Source: Cyclobacteriaceae bacterium
Lineage (GTDB): Bacteria; Bacteroidota; Bacteroidia; Cytophagales; Cyclobacteriaceae
Direction of reading: 5' to 3'
Length of the DNA: 64,000 bases
Assembly (NCBI GenBank): GCA_022842845.1
Contig: JALHOT010000003.1
Span: forward strand, 124,001 to 188,000
Shown here: positions 17,971-26,874 of the stretch, one piece after another
Layout: each line of letters begins with the position of its first letter
Numbering within the stretch: the stretch's first letter is position 1
Notes under the pieces: model-generated
Database searches by the model: none
Seen by the model: only the letters and a program-made list of their open reading frames with translations
Told to the model about the DNA's origin: nothing
Translations under genes and position numbers: made by a program

Positions 17971-19209
17971 TTAGCTATTGGATTGATAGTACAGGGTAGA
18001 AAGATTCGAGTCAATTAAAATTTCGTTAGCAACCCGCTTTACATCTGCGCTGCTTACTTGCTCGATCTTTTCCATTTCAATATTCACCAGGTTGGCATCA
18101 CCCGATAGTTTAGCAAAAGCCAAATTCATCGCACGATTCATTACCTCTACTTCTCCAAAGGCAAGGGTCGATAAAGCCTGATTCTTTACCTTTAATAATT
18201 CCTCCTCCAGTACTCCTTCAGAAAGTATATTCCTCAAAAGCGCATTTATTTCATCCTCAGCTCTTTTTAGTTCTATGCCCTGGTTTAGCCGGCCGCTTAC
18301 TACAAACATACCCGGGTCAAGTGTGCCCATTACAAAAGAAGAAATGGAAGTGAAAATCTCCTTCCGCTTTACAAGTTCATTATATAATCTGCTGGATTTA
18401 CCTCGGCTCAAAATATCACTGAGTAAATCGTATACATAATAATCAGGATGGAAACGCCCGGGCATATGCCATGACATGTAAAGGGCATCAGCAGGTACTT
18501 GAGCCTTTACTGTGTTGGTTCGCTTCTGAGTTTGTTTTGGCTCAAGTGGTAAATTTCTACTCGGCAATTTTCCACTGGGTATGGGCCCAAACCACTTATC
18601 TGCTAATTGTCTAACCTGATCGACTGTAACGTTGCCAGCTACAACCAAAATAGCATTGTTGGGTAAATAGTGTGTAAAAAAGAATTCACGCACATCTTCC
18701 ATAGTGGCATTTTCGATGTGACTCACTTCTTTACCAATCGTAGCCCATTGATAGGGATGCTTTTGGTAAGCCAAAGGACGCAACTTTAACCAAACATCAC
18801 CATAAGGTTGATTAAGGTAGCGTTGCTTAAATTCCTCTACCACCACCTTGCGTTGTACCTCCAGTACTTGTGGATCGAAAGATAGACTCAACATGCGATC
18901 ACTCTCTAACCAAAAACCAGTTTCGAGATTGGCAGCAGGCACAGTTAAGTAATAATTGGTAATGTCAGTGTTGGTAAAAGCGTTGTTCTCTCCTCCTACA
19001 CGCTGGAGGGGCTCATCGTAATTTGGTATATTCTTTGAGCCACCAAACATGAGATGCTCAAACAAATGAGCAAAGCCTGTTTTGTCAGGGCGTTCATCGC
19101 GCGATCCAACATTATATAAAATATTGAGCACTGCTATTTGTACACTGGGGTCTTCGTGCACAATCACCTGCAAGCCATTATCAAGTGTAAATTCGCTAAA
19201 TGAAATCAT
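17971..19209 (-). CDS. M16 family zinc metallopeptidase (pitrilysin-like)
   Basis: 412 residues with two M16 half-domains. The inverted zinc motif HLFEH (residues 48-52) and the downstream VVVEEFKQRY glutamate provide the active site, so this is the catalytic type. The C-terminal M16_C half contains the conserved Arg-Tyr substrate region (SSRLYNELVKRKEIF). There is no signal peptide, so it may be cytoplasmic; many Bacteroidota homologues are periplasmic and paired with an inactive M16 partner, which is absent here. It leads the operon with ispF and mnmD, and a consensus -7 element lies at 19232-19239 upstream. Confidence 0.92.
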   Translation of the reverse strand: MISFSEFTLDNGLQVIVHEDPSVQIAVLNILYNVGSRDERPDKTGFAHLFEHLMFGGSKNIPNYDEPLQRVGGENNAFTNTDITNYYLTVPAANLETGFWLESDRMLSLSFDPQVLEVQRKVVVEEFKQRYLNQPYGDVWLKLRPLAYQKHPYQWATIGKEVSHIENATMEDVREFFFTHYLPNNAILVVAGNVTVDQVRQLADKWFGPIPSGKLPSRNLPLEPKQTQKRTNTVKAQVPADALYMSWHMPGRFHPDYYVYDLLSDILSRGKSSRLYNELVKRKEIFTSISSFVMGTLDPGMFVVSGRLNQGIELKRAEDEINALLRNILSEGVLEEELLKVKNQALSTLAFGEVEVMNRAMNLAFAKLSGDANLVNIEMEKIEQVSSADVKRVANEILIDSNLSTLYYQSNS

Positions 19210-19231
19210 GAGAGAAGAACAAAGTAAACAA

Positions 19232-19239
19232 CAAACATA
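19232..19239 (-). promoter_or_regulatory. -7 promoter element for the M16 peptidase-ispF-mnmD operon
   Basis: On the minus strand this reads TATGTTTG, an exact match to TAnnTTTG. It lies 23 bases upstream of the ATG at 19209, giving a leader of about 17 bases. Confidence 0.5.
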
Positions 19240-19273
19240 GTTCTTCTTGGTTGATAGAAAATTAAAAAGTGGA

Positions 19274-19711
19274 TTAATTAATCATCCACTCAACGCGCTT
19301 CATCGTCTCATCGTGATTTTGCTTATTGAAAATATTACTGCGGATAGCCTCTATCAACTCTTTTACGCGGTCGCGGTTATAGCCAAATTTTATGGCAAAA
19401 AGATGGCATAATTTCGATTCCTCATCATGAATAGCATTATCCACACTCATCATATGCACAAGGTCATATAACTGGTGAAATTTCTCCCGTTTATCTGCCG
19501 GCACTTCAAAAACAATATCGCTTGGGTTTTGCTTAATTTCTTTTAGTTGCCCTTCTGTAATGCCATTGCGCTTGGCGATGGTCTTCAATAATTCAAATTC
19601 CACATGCTCAAAATTACCGTCAACGGCTGCCATCTCAATCAGATTTTTCATGTGGCTTCTTGCCGTGCCCTTACCCTGTTTGAAAAGGCTTAGAATTTCA
19701 GAAAACTTCAT
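19274..19711 (-). CDS. TerB-like (tellurite-resistance fold) protein
   Basis: 145 residues from the ATG at 19711; a longer frame to 19780 lacks support. The sequence is all-helical, and MKNLIEMAAVDGNFEHVEFELLK followed by MSVDNAIHDEESKLCHLFA shows the two DG/DxxxxxxE helix pairs of the TerB/DjlA-N domain, which often bind metal through the acidic residues. It is predicted to be cytoplasmic. There is no ter operon here, so a tellurite role should not be assumed. It is divergent from the E1 dehydrogenase gene at 19817. Confidence 0.78.
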   Translation of the reverse strand: MKFSEILSLFKQGKGTARSHMKNLIEMAAVDGNFEHVEFELLKTIAKRNGITEGQLKEIKQNPSDIVFEVPADKREKFHQLYDLVHMMSVDNAIHDEESKLCHLFAIKFGYNRDRVKELIEAIRSNIFNKQNHDETMKRVEWMIN

Positions 19712-19816
19712 GGTGCTTAAGGATTGTTTGGTTATTAGTCGGTATGAATATAAGGATGAAGCCGTGGCTTCCCAAATCATCTGCTAAAATTCCTATCTTC
19801 GCACCCTACTTGTTTT

Positions 19817-21796
19817 ATGAAATTCGACCGCCAGCAACTTACCCCCGAAACCTTAAAAAAGTTATACCGCACGATTCTTTTCCCCCGCATGATCGAGGAG
19901 AAAATGCTGATTTTGCTGCGCCAAAACAAAATCAGTAAATGGTTCAGCGGTATAGGTCAGGAAGCCATTGCCGTAGGCATTACCCAGGCTTTGGCAAAAG
20001 ATGAATACATCCTGCCTATGCACCGCAACCTGGGCGTATTTACAGGGCGCGAGATGCCCTTCGACAGGCTTTTTGCCCAATGGCAAGGCACGATGATGGG
20101 TTACACCAAGGGCCGCGACCGCTCTTTCCACTTCGGCACCAACGAGCACCACATTGTGGGTATGATCTCTCACTTAGGTCCGCAAAATGGTGTGGCCGAT
20201 GGTATAGCGCTGGCCACAAAATTAAAAGGTGAGAAGAAGGTAACTGCAGTATTCAATGGCGATGGCGGAACCAGCGAAGGTGATTTCCATGAGGCCATTA
20301 ATGTGGCTGCGGTTTGGGATCTGCCGGTGATTTTTGTTATTGAAAACAATGGTTATGGCCTGTCAACTCCCAGCAACGAACAATTTCGTTGCAAGCAGTT
20401 TATTGATAAGGCCATTGGTTATGGCATAGAAGGCGTGCAGGTAGATGGTAACAATATTTTAGAGGTTTACAGCACTGTGGTAAGGCTTGCCGAAAAAATG
20501 CGCAAAGACCCCAAGCCTGTATTGCTTGAGTGCATCACGTTCCGCATGCGTGGCCACGAAGAAGCGAGCGGTACCAAGTATGTCCCCAAGGATTTAATGG
20601 ATACCTGGGCTAAAAAAGATCCGGTTGAAAATTACGAGCGCTTTCTATTAAATGAAGGCATCATTGATACAGTGTATATTGAAAATCTGCGTAAGGAACT
20701 GAAGAAAGAAATAGAAGATGGTCTTGCTACCGCTTTCGAAGAAACCTACCCGGAGGCAAGCACTGAAACGGAGTTACAGGATGTGTACGCACCCTACACG
20801 CAAAATATCATTCCTCCGGCTTCCAACACTCAATCAGAAAAACGTTTTATTGATGCCATCAGCGATGGTTTGCGCCAGAGTATGGAACGCCACGATAACC
20901 TCGTATTGATGGGTCAGGACATTGCTGAGTATGGAGGTGTTTTTAAAATCACTGAAGGCTTTGTAGAAAAATTTGGCAAGGCCCGTGTTCGCAATACCCC
21001 AATATGCGAAGCTGCCATCGCTGGCGCTGGCTTGGGGCTTTCCATCAAAGGCATGAAAGCCATGGTGGAAATGCAGTTTGCCGACTTTGTTACCGAGGCA
21101 TTTAACCAAATCGTAAATAATTTAGCGAAAGCCCATTGGCGCTGGGGGCAGGCAGCAGATGTAGTGGTTCGTATGCCTACAGGGGCAGGAACAGCTGCAG
21201 GTCCTTTTCACTCGCAAAGTAATGAAGCCTGGTTTTTCCACACCCCTGGTCTTAAGATTGTTTATCCTTCCAATCCTTACGATGCCAAAGGTTTATTATG
21301 TGCATCCTTCAATGACCCTAATCCGGTCATGTTCTTTGAGCATAAGTTGATGTACCGATCAATCAAGGAAATGATCCCTGATGATTATTATACGGTAGAG
21401 ATAGGCAAAGCAAAATTAATCAGTGAAGGCAATGACCTATCTATCATCACCTACGGTATGGGTGTTCATTGGGCCAAAGAAGTGATGGCTGTAATGCCTG
21501 AAGTCAAGGCTGACATACTTGACTTAAGAACATTGCTTCCTTGGGATAAAGAGGCTGTTGCGGAGACTGTCAGAAAAACCAACCGTGTGCTGATTCTGCA
21601 TGAAGATACGCTAACAGGTGGTATTGGCGGAGAGATCAGCGCATGGATCAGTGAGCATTGCTTCCGCGATCTGGATGCACCGGTACTGCGGGTAGCCAGC
21701 CTGGATACAGCCATTCCATTTGCACCAACTTTAGAAAACAATTTCTTGCCCAAGGGCAGAATCAAGGAAGCCATCCAAAAACTGATGGCCTTCTGA
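19817..21796 (+). CDS. 2-oxoacid dehydrogenase E1 component, alpha and beta subunits fused
   Basis: 659 residues combining an E1-alpha region (about 1-330) and an E1-beta region (about 345-659) in one chain. The thiamine diphosphate motif GDGGTSEGDFHEAINVA..NN (148-178) lies in the alpha part; the beta part has MGQDIAEYGGVFKITEGF, TPICEAAIAGAGLG and HEDTLTGGIGGEIS. The enzyme decarboxylates a 2-oxoacid and passes the acyl group to lipoyl E2. Such fused E1 proteins are common in Bacteroidota and are annotated as branched-chain or generic 2-oxoacid dehydrogenase. E2 and E3 are not in the window, so the substrate is open. A TATCTTCG element (six of the eight bases in a strict consensus reading) precedes the start. 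Confidence 0.94.
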   Translation: MKFDRQQLTPETLKKLYRTILFPRMIEEKMLILLRQNKISKWFSGIGQEAIAVGITQALAKDEYILPMHRNLGVFTGREMPFDRLFAQWQGTMMGYTKGRDRSFHFGTNEHHIVGMISHLGPQNGVADGIALATKLKGEKKVTAVFNGDGGTSEGDFHEAINVAAVWDLPVIFVIENNGYGLSTPSNEQFRCKQFIDKAIGYGIEGVQVDGNNILEVYSTVVRLAEKMRKDPKPVLLECITFRMRGHEEASGTKYVPKDLMDTWAKKDPVENYERFLLNEGIIDTVYIENLRKELKKEIEDGLATAFEETYPEASTETELQDVYAPYTQNIIPPASNTQSEKRFIDAISDGLRQSMERHDNLVLMGQDIAEYGGVFKITEGFVEKFGKARVRNTPICEAAIAGAGLGLSIKGMKAMVEMQFADFVTEAFNQIVNNLAKAHWRWGQAADVVVRMPTGAGTAAGPFHSQSNEAWFFHTPGLKIVYPSNPYDAKGLLCASFNDPNPVMFFEHKLMYRSIKEMIPDDYYTVEIGKAKLISEGNDLSIITYGMGVHWAKEVMAVMPEVKADILDLRTLLPWDKEAVAETVRKTNRVLILHEDTLTGGIGGEISAWISEHCFRDLDAPVLRVASLDTAIPFAPTLENNFLPKGRIKEAIQKLMAF

Positions 21797-21816
21797 TGAT
21801 AAGGAAATTGAGTCTG

Positions 21817-21859
21817 CTTAGAGAACCTAAAAAGATGCACACGGCCCTCTAAGTTTTTT
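21817..21859 (+). terminator. Possible terminator after the fused E1 gene
   Basis: CTTAGAG at 21817-21823 pairs perfectly with CTCTAAG at 21847-21853, directly followed by six T bases (21854-21859). The 23-base loop is long for a terminator, so this is a moderate call. It lies 21 bases after the E1 stop. Confidence 0.45.
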
Positions 21860-21889
21860 CGTTATCTTAGCTGTTTACTTAAGCATTTT

Positions 21890-24800
21890 TTGCAAGGATC
21901 TTATCGTCATATCGCTTGTTTGCTGCGCTGGCCTTTCATGTTGGCCCTGGGTTTGGTTTTATTCCTATCTACACAAAGACTACAGGCTCAAAATACCAAG
22001 GGCGACCGACCAGCTGGTACCAACAAAGAAACCAGGCAAACACGCTTTAAAACCAAATCGCGCCAGGGCGATAAAGCCAAAACAAAAGACATTACAGGAC
22101 GCAAGCTGAGAACCAAAAACAAATCATCGGCTAATAGTGCCAACGTGAGTTACCCCAAACCTCGAACGGCCACCAAAAGCCCTAGACAGGGAAGAGAAAA
22201 GGCTGGTGAGGCATTTAGGCCGGTGTATAGTAATAAACCGCGCGATGATCAAAGAAATGAGCGTGCTTCTACTCCGGCCAAGCGTGTTCAGGTTCGATCG
22301 GCTTCAGCCAATACATCCAGGCGAAATATTTATCCGCAACAAGGTACGCGCAGCATCTCAGCACAGAGTAGCAGTCGCAACATATATACCGGCCGCTCCA
22401 ATCGTTTTACTAACAATCCTTCTGCCAAACCCCGAGATCCACAGGGTATCAGTGGCTCTACGCCCAAAAGACGCGTTCAGGTAAGATCTACCACTGCCCG
22501 TTCTTCCAAACAGAATGTTTATTCAAGCAGAACTTATCGCTATGTTAATAACCCATCGCGAAAGCCCAAAGATACACAAAGAGCAAGTGTACGCACTGCT
22601 TCTGGTCAGCGTGTAAAGGTTCGCTCAATAAGCAGCCAGGTTAAAAAGCAAAACAGTAATTCAAAACAAGGTGGCACTTTCAAAAACTACAGATCACCTG
22701 TGATTCAAAAGCCTGCTTCAAACAAAACAGAATTAGCCCGTTTACAGAAGTTAGGCAGCAGGCCCCTAAGTTCCGCGGGTAAGAGAACAACCGTTACGCC
22801 CCGATCGGCCTCCAAGAGCTTTATACGCAATAAAAGCCTCAATCCATTTGCTGGTTTTTTCCGTGTTGAGCGCAAAGAAGGGCAAGTAACAGGCAAAGAC
22901 ATTGCCGGCCGCACCCTGCGCACCCGAAATTATCAATCGCCTCCCCAACCCATTTTAGAGCCCAGTGCAGAAGACCCTTATCGCGGTCGTAAAAGAACTG
23001 GTGATCGTGTTTACAAAGGACCAGCGGCAGGTACTTATAAATCAGCCTCCAGGCTTCAACCAAAAGCATGGATTGGCGATGTGGCCGGTAGAAAAGTACG
23101 AGGCCGTAACTACGAGTCAAAGAAAATCAGCAGCAATGCACCTATCTATCCCCCGCGACTTACACAACCAAAAACAGGCGATCATCCAAGAAACAAAAGA
23201 CTCCCCAATAGTGGATTCAAATCCTATACAGCCACTGGTAAAGTTGGCAATGCGTTGCCTGCCAAAGCACCTGGTAAAAACACTGGACAGCTAGGGCAAT
23301 ACCAGAGCAAACTTTCTGGCAGAAAGCCCCAATCAGGAGGTGGTAGTATAAGTGGTAGGATCTGGAATAACAACGGGCAACCCATCATTAATCGGCAGCC
23401 GGGCATCGGAGCAAAAAACATTAATTACGCAGGTAATATGAAGGTCGGCAAACCTTTAAAAGGAGGAGGAAGTGTGAGTGGTAAGGTTTGGAACAACAAT
23501 GGGCAACCCATCATCAATCGACAACCCGGCATTGGAGCAAAGAATATCAACTATGCTGGCAACATGAAGGCTGACAAACCTTTAAAAGGAGGAGGTAGTA
23601 TAAGTGGTAAGGTTTGGAACAACAATGGGCAACCCATCATTAACAGACAGCCTGGCATCGGGGTAAAAAACATCAATTATACTGGTAACATTCCTGCTTC
23701 AAAGCCTGTGAAAGGAGGAGGCAGCATCAGCGGAAAACAATGGAACAATAACAATTTGCCAATCGCCACACGCGTACCGTCAGATGCCGCAAAACAGGCA
23801 GGTTTATTTCGCGGAGATGCCAAGCGACATGCTACCATAACAATAATGAGCAATCAGGGGGAAGAATTCACTGGCTTTATTAAAAGAGGAAAGTACCAAC
23901 GCAGTCCTTACCAACACGCAGATGCCAATTTGAAAAAGGAGCAAAAAAATGCTGCCAGTGCAGGTGGCCTGCATATAGAAATGAAACAACCCGGCTGGGC
24001 TAGAAATAAAAATGCGCATGAAGATGCCCTATTAAAGAAAGATCCGGGCAGCAATGTTTTCAAAACTGGTGGCCTGCAGGTAAGAGTACAAAGTCCGGGC
24101 TACAAGCAAAATCCAAATGCAAACCAGGCTGCTGCTATGAAGCGTAAGCCATCAAAGGAAAGCTTGCTGGTTGATAACCTCACCGTTAAAATGAACCAGC
24201 CCGGATGGGTGCAGAATAAGAATGCGCACAAAGATGCTCTTTTAAAGAAAGATCCGGGCAGCAACGTTTTCAAAACCGATGGTTTGCAGGTAAGAGTACA
24301 AAGTCCGGGCTACAAGCAAAATCCAAATGCGCATGATGCCTCTATTATGAAACGTAAGCAATCGAAAGAAAGCTTTTTGATCGATAACCTCACCGTTAAA
24401 ATGAAACAGCCCGGATGGGTGCAGAACAAGAATGCGCACAAAGATGCTCTTTTAAAGAAAGATCCGGGCAGCAACGTTTTCAAAACCGATGGCTTGCAGG
24501 TAAGAGTACAAAGTCCGGGCTACAAGCAAAATCCAAATGCGCATGATGCCTCTATTATGAAACGTAAGCAATCGAAAGAAAGCTTTTTGATCGATAACCT
24601 AACCATCAAAATGAAACAACCAGGCTGGGCCAGAAATAAAAATGCCCATGAAGATGCCTTATTAAAAAGAGACCCTAGTCAGTCAGTTTTTGCAACACAG
24701 AATATCTATGGCAAAATCAGGGCTTATGAATACATACGCAACCCATCCTCAAGTCAGGCAGCCCTAAAAGTGCGTGAACCTGGAAAGGCCTTCGCCAAAG

Positions 24801-25048
24801 CCGCCAACTACCAGGGCAATATTAAGATGCAGAAATTCAATTTCTTGAAACATCCAGATTACCATCCAGATGCCTACTTCGTAAAAATAAATAAGAACAA
24901 CGTAAAAGATGAGCGCGATCTATTAACAAACATTCGATTGTTGTGGGCCAAAGTATTTCGCAAAAACGAAACCCAGCCAGAGAACATAAAGGAAAAAGTT
25001 CACAAGCCCCGTTATGACAGACGCGAGGTTGGCCTTTGGTACGACTAA
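21890..25048 (+). CDS. Very basic secreted repeat protein, unrecognised
   Basis: 1052 residues from a TTG at 21890, which gives an N-terminus with basic residues before a hydrophobic stretch and a cleavage-like LQAQ near residue 34; the next in-frame ATG (21938) would leave only a short, uncharged leader. The mature protein is extremely rich in Lys, Arg, Asn, Gly and Ser. It contains several repeat families in order: three GD(I/V)xGRKxRxxN motifs (about 67, 337, 397); KRVQVRS..NxY..NNPSxKP units (about 130-260); three and a half 42-residue GGGSISGK.WNNNGQPIINRQPG units (483-630); and eight to nine 35-residue PG(W/Y)..NxNA..A.(L/M)K units (701-1000). There is no T9SS sorting domain, enzyme motif or membrane anchor. 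The function is unknown; a structural or polyanion-binding envelope role is my inference. The next gene is a glycosyltransferase 70 bases on. Confidence 0.85.
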   Translation: MQGSYRHIACLLRWPFMLALGLVLFLSTQRLQAQNTKGDRPAGTNKETRQTRFKTKSRQGDKAKTKDITGRKLRTKNKSSANSANVSYPKPRTATKSPRQGREKAGEAFRPVYSNKPRDDQRNERASTPAKRVQVRSASANTSRRNIYPQQGTRSISAQSSSRNIYTGRSNRFTNNPSAKPRDPQGISGSTPKRRVQVRSTTARSSKQNVYSSRTYRYVNNPSRKPKDTQRASVRTASGQRVKVRSISSQVKKQNSNSKQGGTFKNYRSPVIQKPASNKTELARLQKLGSRPLSSAGKRTTVTPRSASKSFIRNKSLNPFAGFFRVERKEGQVTGKDIAGRTLRTRNYQSPPQPILEPSAEDPYRGRKRTGDRVYKGPAAGTYKSASRLQPKAWIGDVAGRKVRGRNYESKKISSNAPIYPPRLTQPKTGDHPRNKRLPNSGFKSYTATGKVGNALPAKAPGKNTGQLGQYQSKLSGRKPQSGGGSISGRIWNNNGQPIINRQPGIGAKNINYAGNMKVGKPLKGGGSVSGKVWNNNGQPIINRQPGIGAKNINYAGNMKADKPLKGGGSISGKVWNNNGQPIINRQPGIGVKNINYTGNIPASKPVKGGGSISGKQWNNNNLPIATRVPSDAAKQAGLFRGDAKRHATITIMSNQGEEFTGFIKRGKYQRSPYQHADANLKKEQKNAASAGGLHIEMKQPGWARNKNAHEDALLKKDPGSNVFKTGGLQVRVQSPGYKQNPNANQAAAMKRKPSKESLLVDNLTVKMNQPGWVQNKNAHKDALLKKDPGSNVFKTDGLQVRVQSPGYKQNPNAHDASIMKRKQSKESFLIDNLTVKMKQPGWVQNKNAHKDALLKKDPGSNVFKTDGLQVRVQSPGYKQNPNAHDASIMKRKQSKESFLIDNLTIKMKQPGWARNKNAHEDALLKRDPSQSVFATQNIYGKIRAYEYIRNPSSSQAALKVREPGKAFAKAANYQGNIKMQKFNFLKHPDYHPDAYFVKINKNNVKDERDLLTNIRLLWAKVFRKNETQPENIKEKVHKPRYDRREVGLWYD
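23336..23779 (+). repeat. 126-base (42-residue) coding tandem repeats
   Basis: Three full units start at 23336, 23462 and 23588, with a partial fourth from 23714. Each begins with a Gly-Gly-Gly-Ser stretch, followed by SGKxWNNNGQPIINRQPG and a strand NINYxGN. The units differ mainly at synonymous and a few replaced positions, indicating internal duplication inside the basic secreted protein gene. Confidence 0.9.
23990..24829 (+). repeat. 105-base (35-residue) coding repeats in alternating W and Y types
   Basis: Eight units begin at 23990, 24095, 24200, 24305, 24410, 24515, 24620 and 24725. PGW-type and PGY-type units alternate, so the higher-order unit is 210 bases. The pair 24200-24409 and the pair 24410-24619 are almost identical at DNA level, pointing to a recent duplication; the outer copies have diverged. 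Confidence 0.92.
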
Positions 25049-25118
25049 GTCAATTATTTTCTTGCCTTCACTGTCCGGCTAAGTCATTTCATTATCTTGT
25101 GCCCCAAAAATTATTGTC

Positions 25119-26231
25119 TTGCAATACCTCGAGCTACTATTCTTTGCTGCCATCACCCTTCAATTGATCTTCTTCATACTGTTTGTCATTGCCTTCTCCA
25201 GAAAAGCAAAAGCATCAAGTTCACTATCACATGCCGAAGGGGCTGCCCTGTCTGTGGTCGTATGCGCACACGATGAGCTGGAGAATCTTAAAATTTTAGT
25301 GCCAGCGCTGCTTCAACAACACTATCCCTCATTTGAAGTGATCGTGGTTGATGACCGGAGCAACGATGACACTTTAGATTGGCTGCTGAGCGAGACGAAA
25401 AAGCACAGTAACCTGCGCATGGTGCATGTAGACCAAACCCCCAATCACATTAATGGGAAAAAGTATGCATTAACACTCGGCATTAGGGCTGCCACACACG
25501 ATTGGATTGTGTTAACCGATGCGGATTGCAGACCTCAAGGATCCAACTGGTTAAGCAGCCTCAGCGAACAGACTAAGCTCAATACTGAAATCATTTTGGG
25601 TTATTCGCCTTACCAAAAGAAAGCAGGATGGCTCAACCGATTTATTCGATTTGAAACATTAATTACCGGACTCCAATATTTAGGCTTTGCACTAATGAAT
25701 ATGCCCTATATGGGGGTAGGCAGAAATATGGCCTACCGCAAATCACTCTTTATGGAGAATAAGGGCTTCAACCACATGTTATCACAGACTGGTGGCGATG
25801 ATGACCTATTTGTAAACAAGCATGCCAATAGCAACAATACAGCGGTGGTGTTGGGGAACCAAAGCCTTGTTTATTCCATACCCAAAAATACTGTATCGGA
25901 GTTCTTTCAACAAAAAGTAAGGCATCTGGCAGCCGGCAGAAATTACAAATTGGGGCACCGCATTGTTTTAGGCCTATTCATGTTTAGTTGGTTAATCTCA
26001 CTCATTTTAGGTATCTCTTTGTTAATTTTTTCCGTTAATGCGCTTACCATCGTTATAGCTTTAATGGCAAGACTCATTGCGTTTATCGTTACCCTGCAAA
26101 TAGCCCAAAAACGGATGGGAGAACGGTTTGAGCTATGGCCAGTATTGGTGTTAGACATTATTTACATCATTTATTATCTTTCCACTGGTACAGCTGCCTT
26201 GTTAACCAAAAAGATTCAATGGAAAAACTAG
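25119..26231 (+). CDS. Membrane glycosyltransferase, family 2
   Basis: 370 residues from a TTG start at 25119. An N-terminal membrane helix (about 5-27) is followed by a GT-A domain: VVVCAHDELENL, VVDDRSNDDT (about 77-85), the metal-binding DAD at 134-136, and TGGDDDLFVNKH as the acceptor-side acidic motif. Three C-terminal membrane helices lie at about 285-370, and a QKVRHLAAG motif resembles the QxxRW region of processive enzymes. It should transfer a sugar at the inner face of the cytoplasmic membrane; the acceptor is unknown. Its 3' end overlaps the sigma factor gene by 13 bases. Confidence 0.9.
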   Translation: MQYLELLFFAAITLQLIFFILFVIAFSRKAKASSSLSHAEGAALSVVVCAHDELENLKILVPALLQQHYPSFEVIVVDDRSNDDTLDWLLSETKKHSNLRMVHVDQTPNHINGKKYALTLGIRAATHDWIVLTDADCRPQGSNWLSSLSEQTKLNTEIILGYSPYQKKAGWLNRFIRFETLITGLQYLGFALMNMPYMGVGRNMAYRKSLFMENKGFNHMLSQTGGDDDLFVNKHANSNNTAVVLGNQSLVYSIPKNTVSEFFQQKVRHLAAGRNYKLGHRIVLGLFMFSWLISLILGISLLIFSVNALTIVIALMARLIAFIVTLQIAQKRMGERFELWPVLVLDIIYIIYYLSTGTAALLTKKIQWKN

Positions 26232-26830
26232 ACGATAGCAGGTTTTCGCCAAAAGCGCTGGAAGATTTTCAGCTCATTGATCGAGCGGTGGATGGAGATG
26301 ATGCAGCTTACGCCAAATTATTGCAGCGCTATAAAAGAGCTGTTTATGCCATCGTGCTGAAGATGGTTCGCAATATTGATGATGCTGACGATCTGACCAT
26401 CGAATCTTTTGCCAAAGCTTTCAGAAGTCTGCATAAGTTTAAAAAAGAATACACCTTCAGTACCTGGTTATTCCGCATTGCCACCAACAATGCCATCGAT
26501 CACATTCGAAAGAAAAAACTCAAAACGCTGAGTATTGAAAACACCTATAGAGATGATGATGGCATTTCGGTATCAATCGATGTGGAAGACGAAAATAACG
26601 ATCCGCAAGAAGAAGCTATCAGGGCACAAAAATCGGAGTTGCTGCTGCAGTTTGTAGATAAACTGCCGGGTAAGTATCAGAAGTTGGTGCGTTTGCGTTA
26701 CTACGAGGAGCTTGCTTACGAAGAGATTGCAGAGCGCATTGATGCCCCCCTTGGTACTGTGAAAGCACAGTTACACAGGGCCCGTGAGCTTATGTACGAA
26801 ATGGTGAAGAATAAGCGAGAGCACATTTAA
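26219..26830 (+). CDS. ECF-type RNA polymerase sigma factor
   Basis: 203 residues from the ATG at 26219, overlapping the glycosyltransferase stop by 13 bases; a longer frame is rejected. Sigma region 2 is visible as YKRAVYAIVLKMVRNIDDADDLTIESFAKAFRSLHKF, with TFSTWLFRIATNNAIDHIRKKK; an acidic linker (VEDENNDPQEE) leads to region 4, KLPGKYQKLVRLRYYEELAYEEIAERI..GTVKAQLHRARE. It is an ECF (group 4) factor. No anti-sigma gene is adjacent. The gene lies between a glycosyltransferase and rsmG, all on the plus strand. Confidence 0.93.
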   Translation: MEKLDDSRFSPKALEDFQLIDRAVDGDDAAYAKLLQRYKRAVYAIVLKMVRNIDDADDLTIESFAKAFRSLHKFKKEYTFSTWLFRIATNNAIDHIRKKKLKTLSIENTYRDDDGISVSIDVEDENNDPQEEAIRAQKSELLLQFVDKLPGKYQKLVRLRYYEELAYEEIAERIDAPLGTVKAQLHRARELMYEMVKNKREHI

Positions 26831-26874
26831 GGCTTCATCTTTTACCAAAACATTTTCTTAACTACATCCTAAGA

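Noticed and set aside
19274-19711. Tellurite resistance locus
   Set aside because: Only a TerB-like fold is present; no other ter gene lies in the window, so no resistance role is claimed.
22206-22484. Plus-strand open frame of 92 residues inside the repeat protein gene
   Set aside because: Same strand, different frame from the large repeat protein; the low-complexity coding sequence keeps alternative frames open by chance.
23336-24829. CRISPR array suggested by regular repeats
   Set aside because: The 126- and 105-base repeats are coding, in frame, and directly adjacent without unique spacers.
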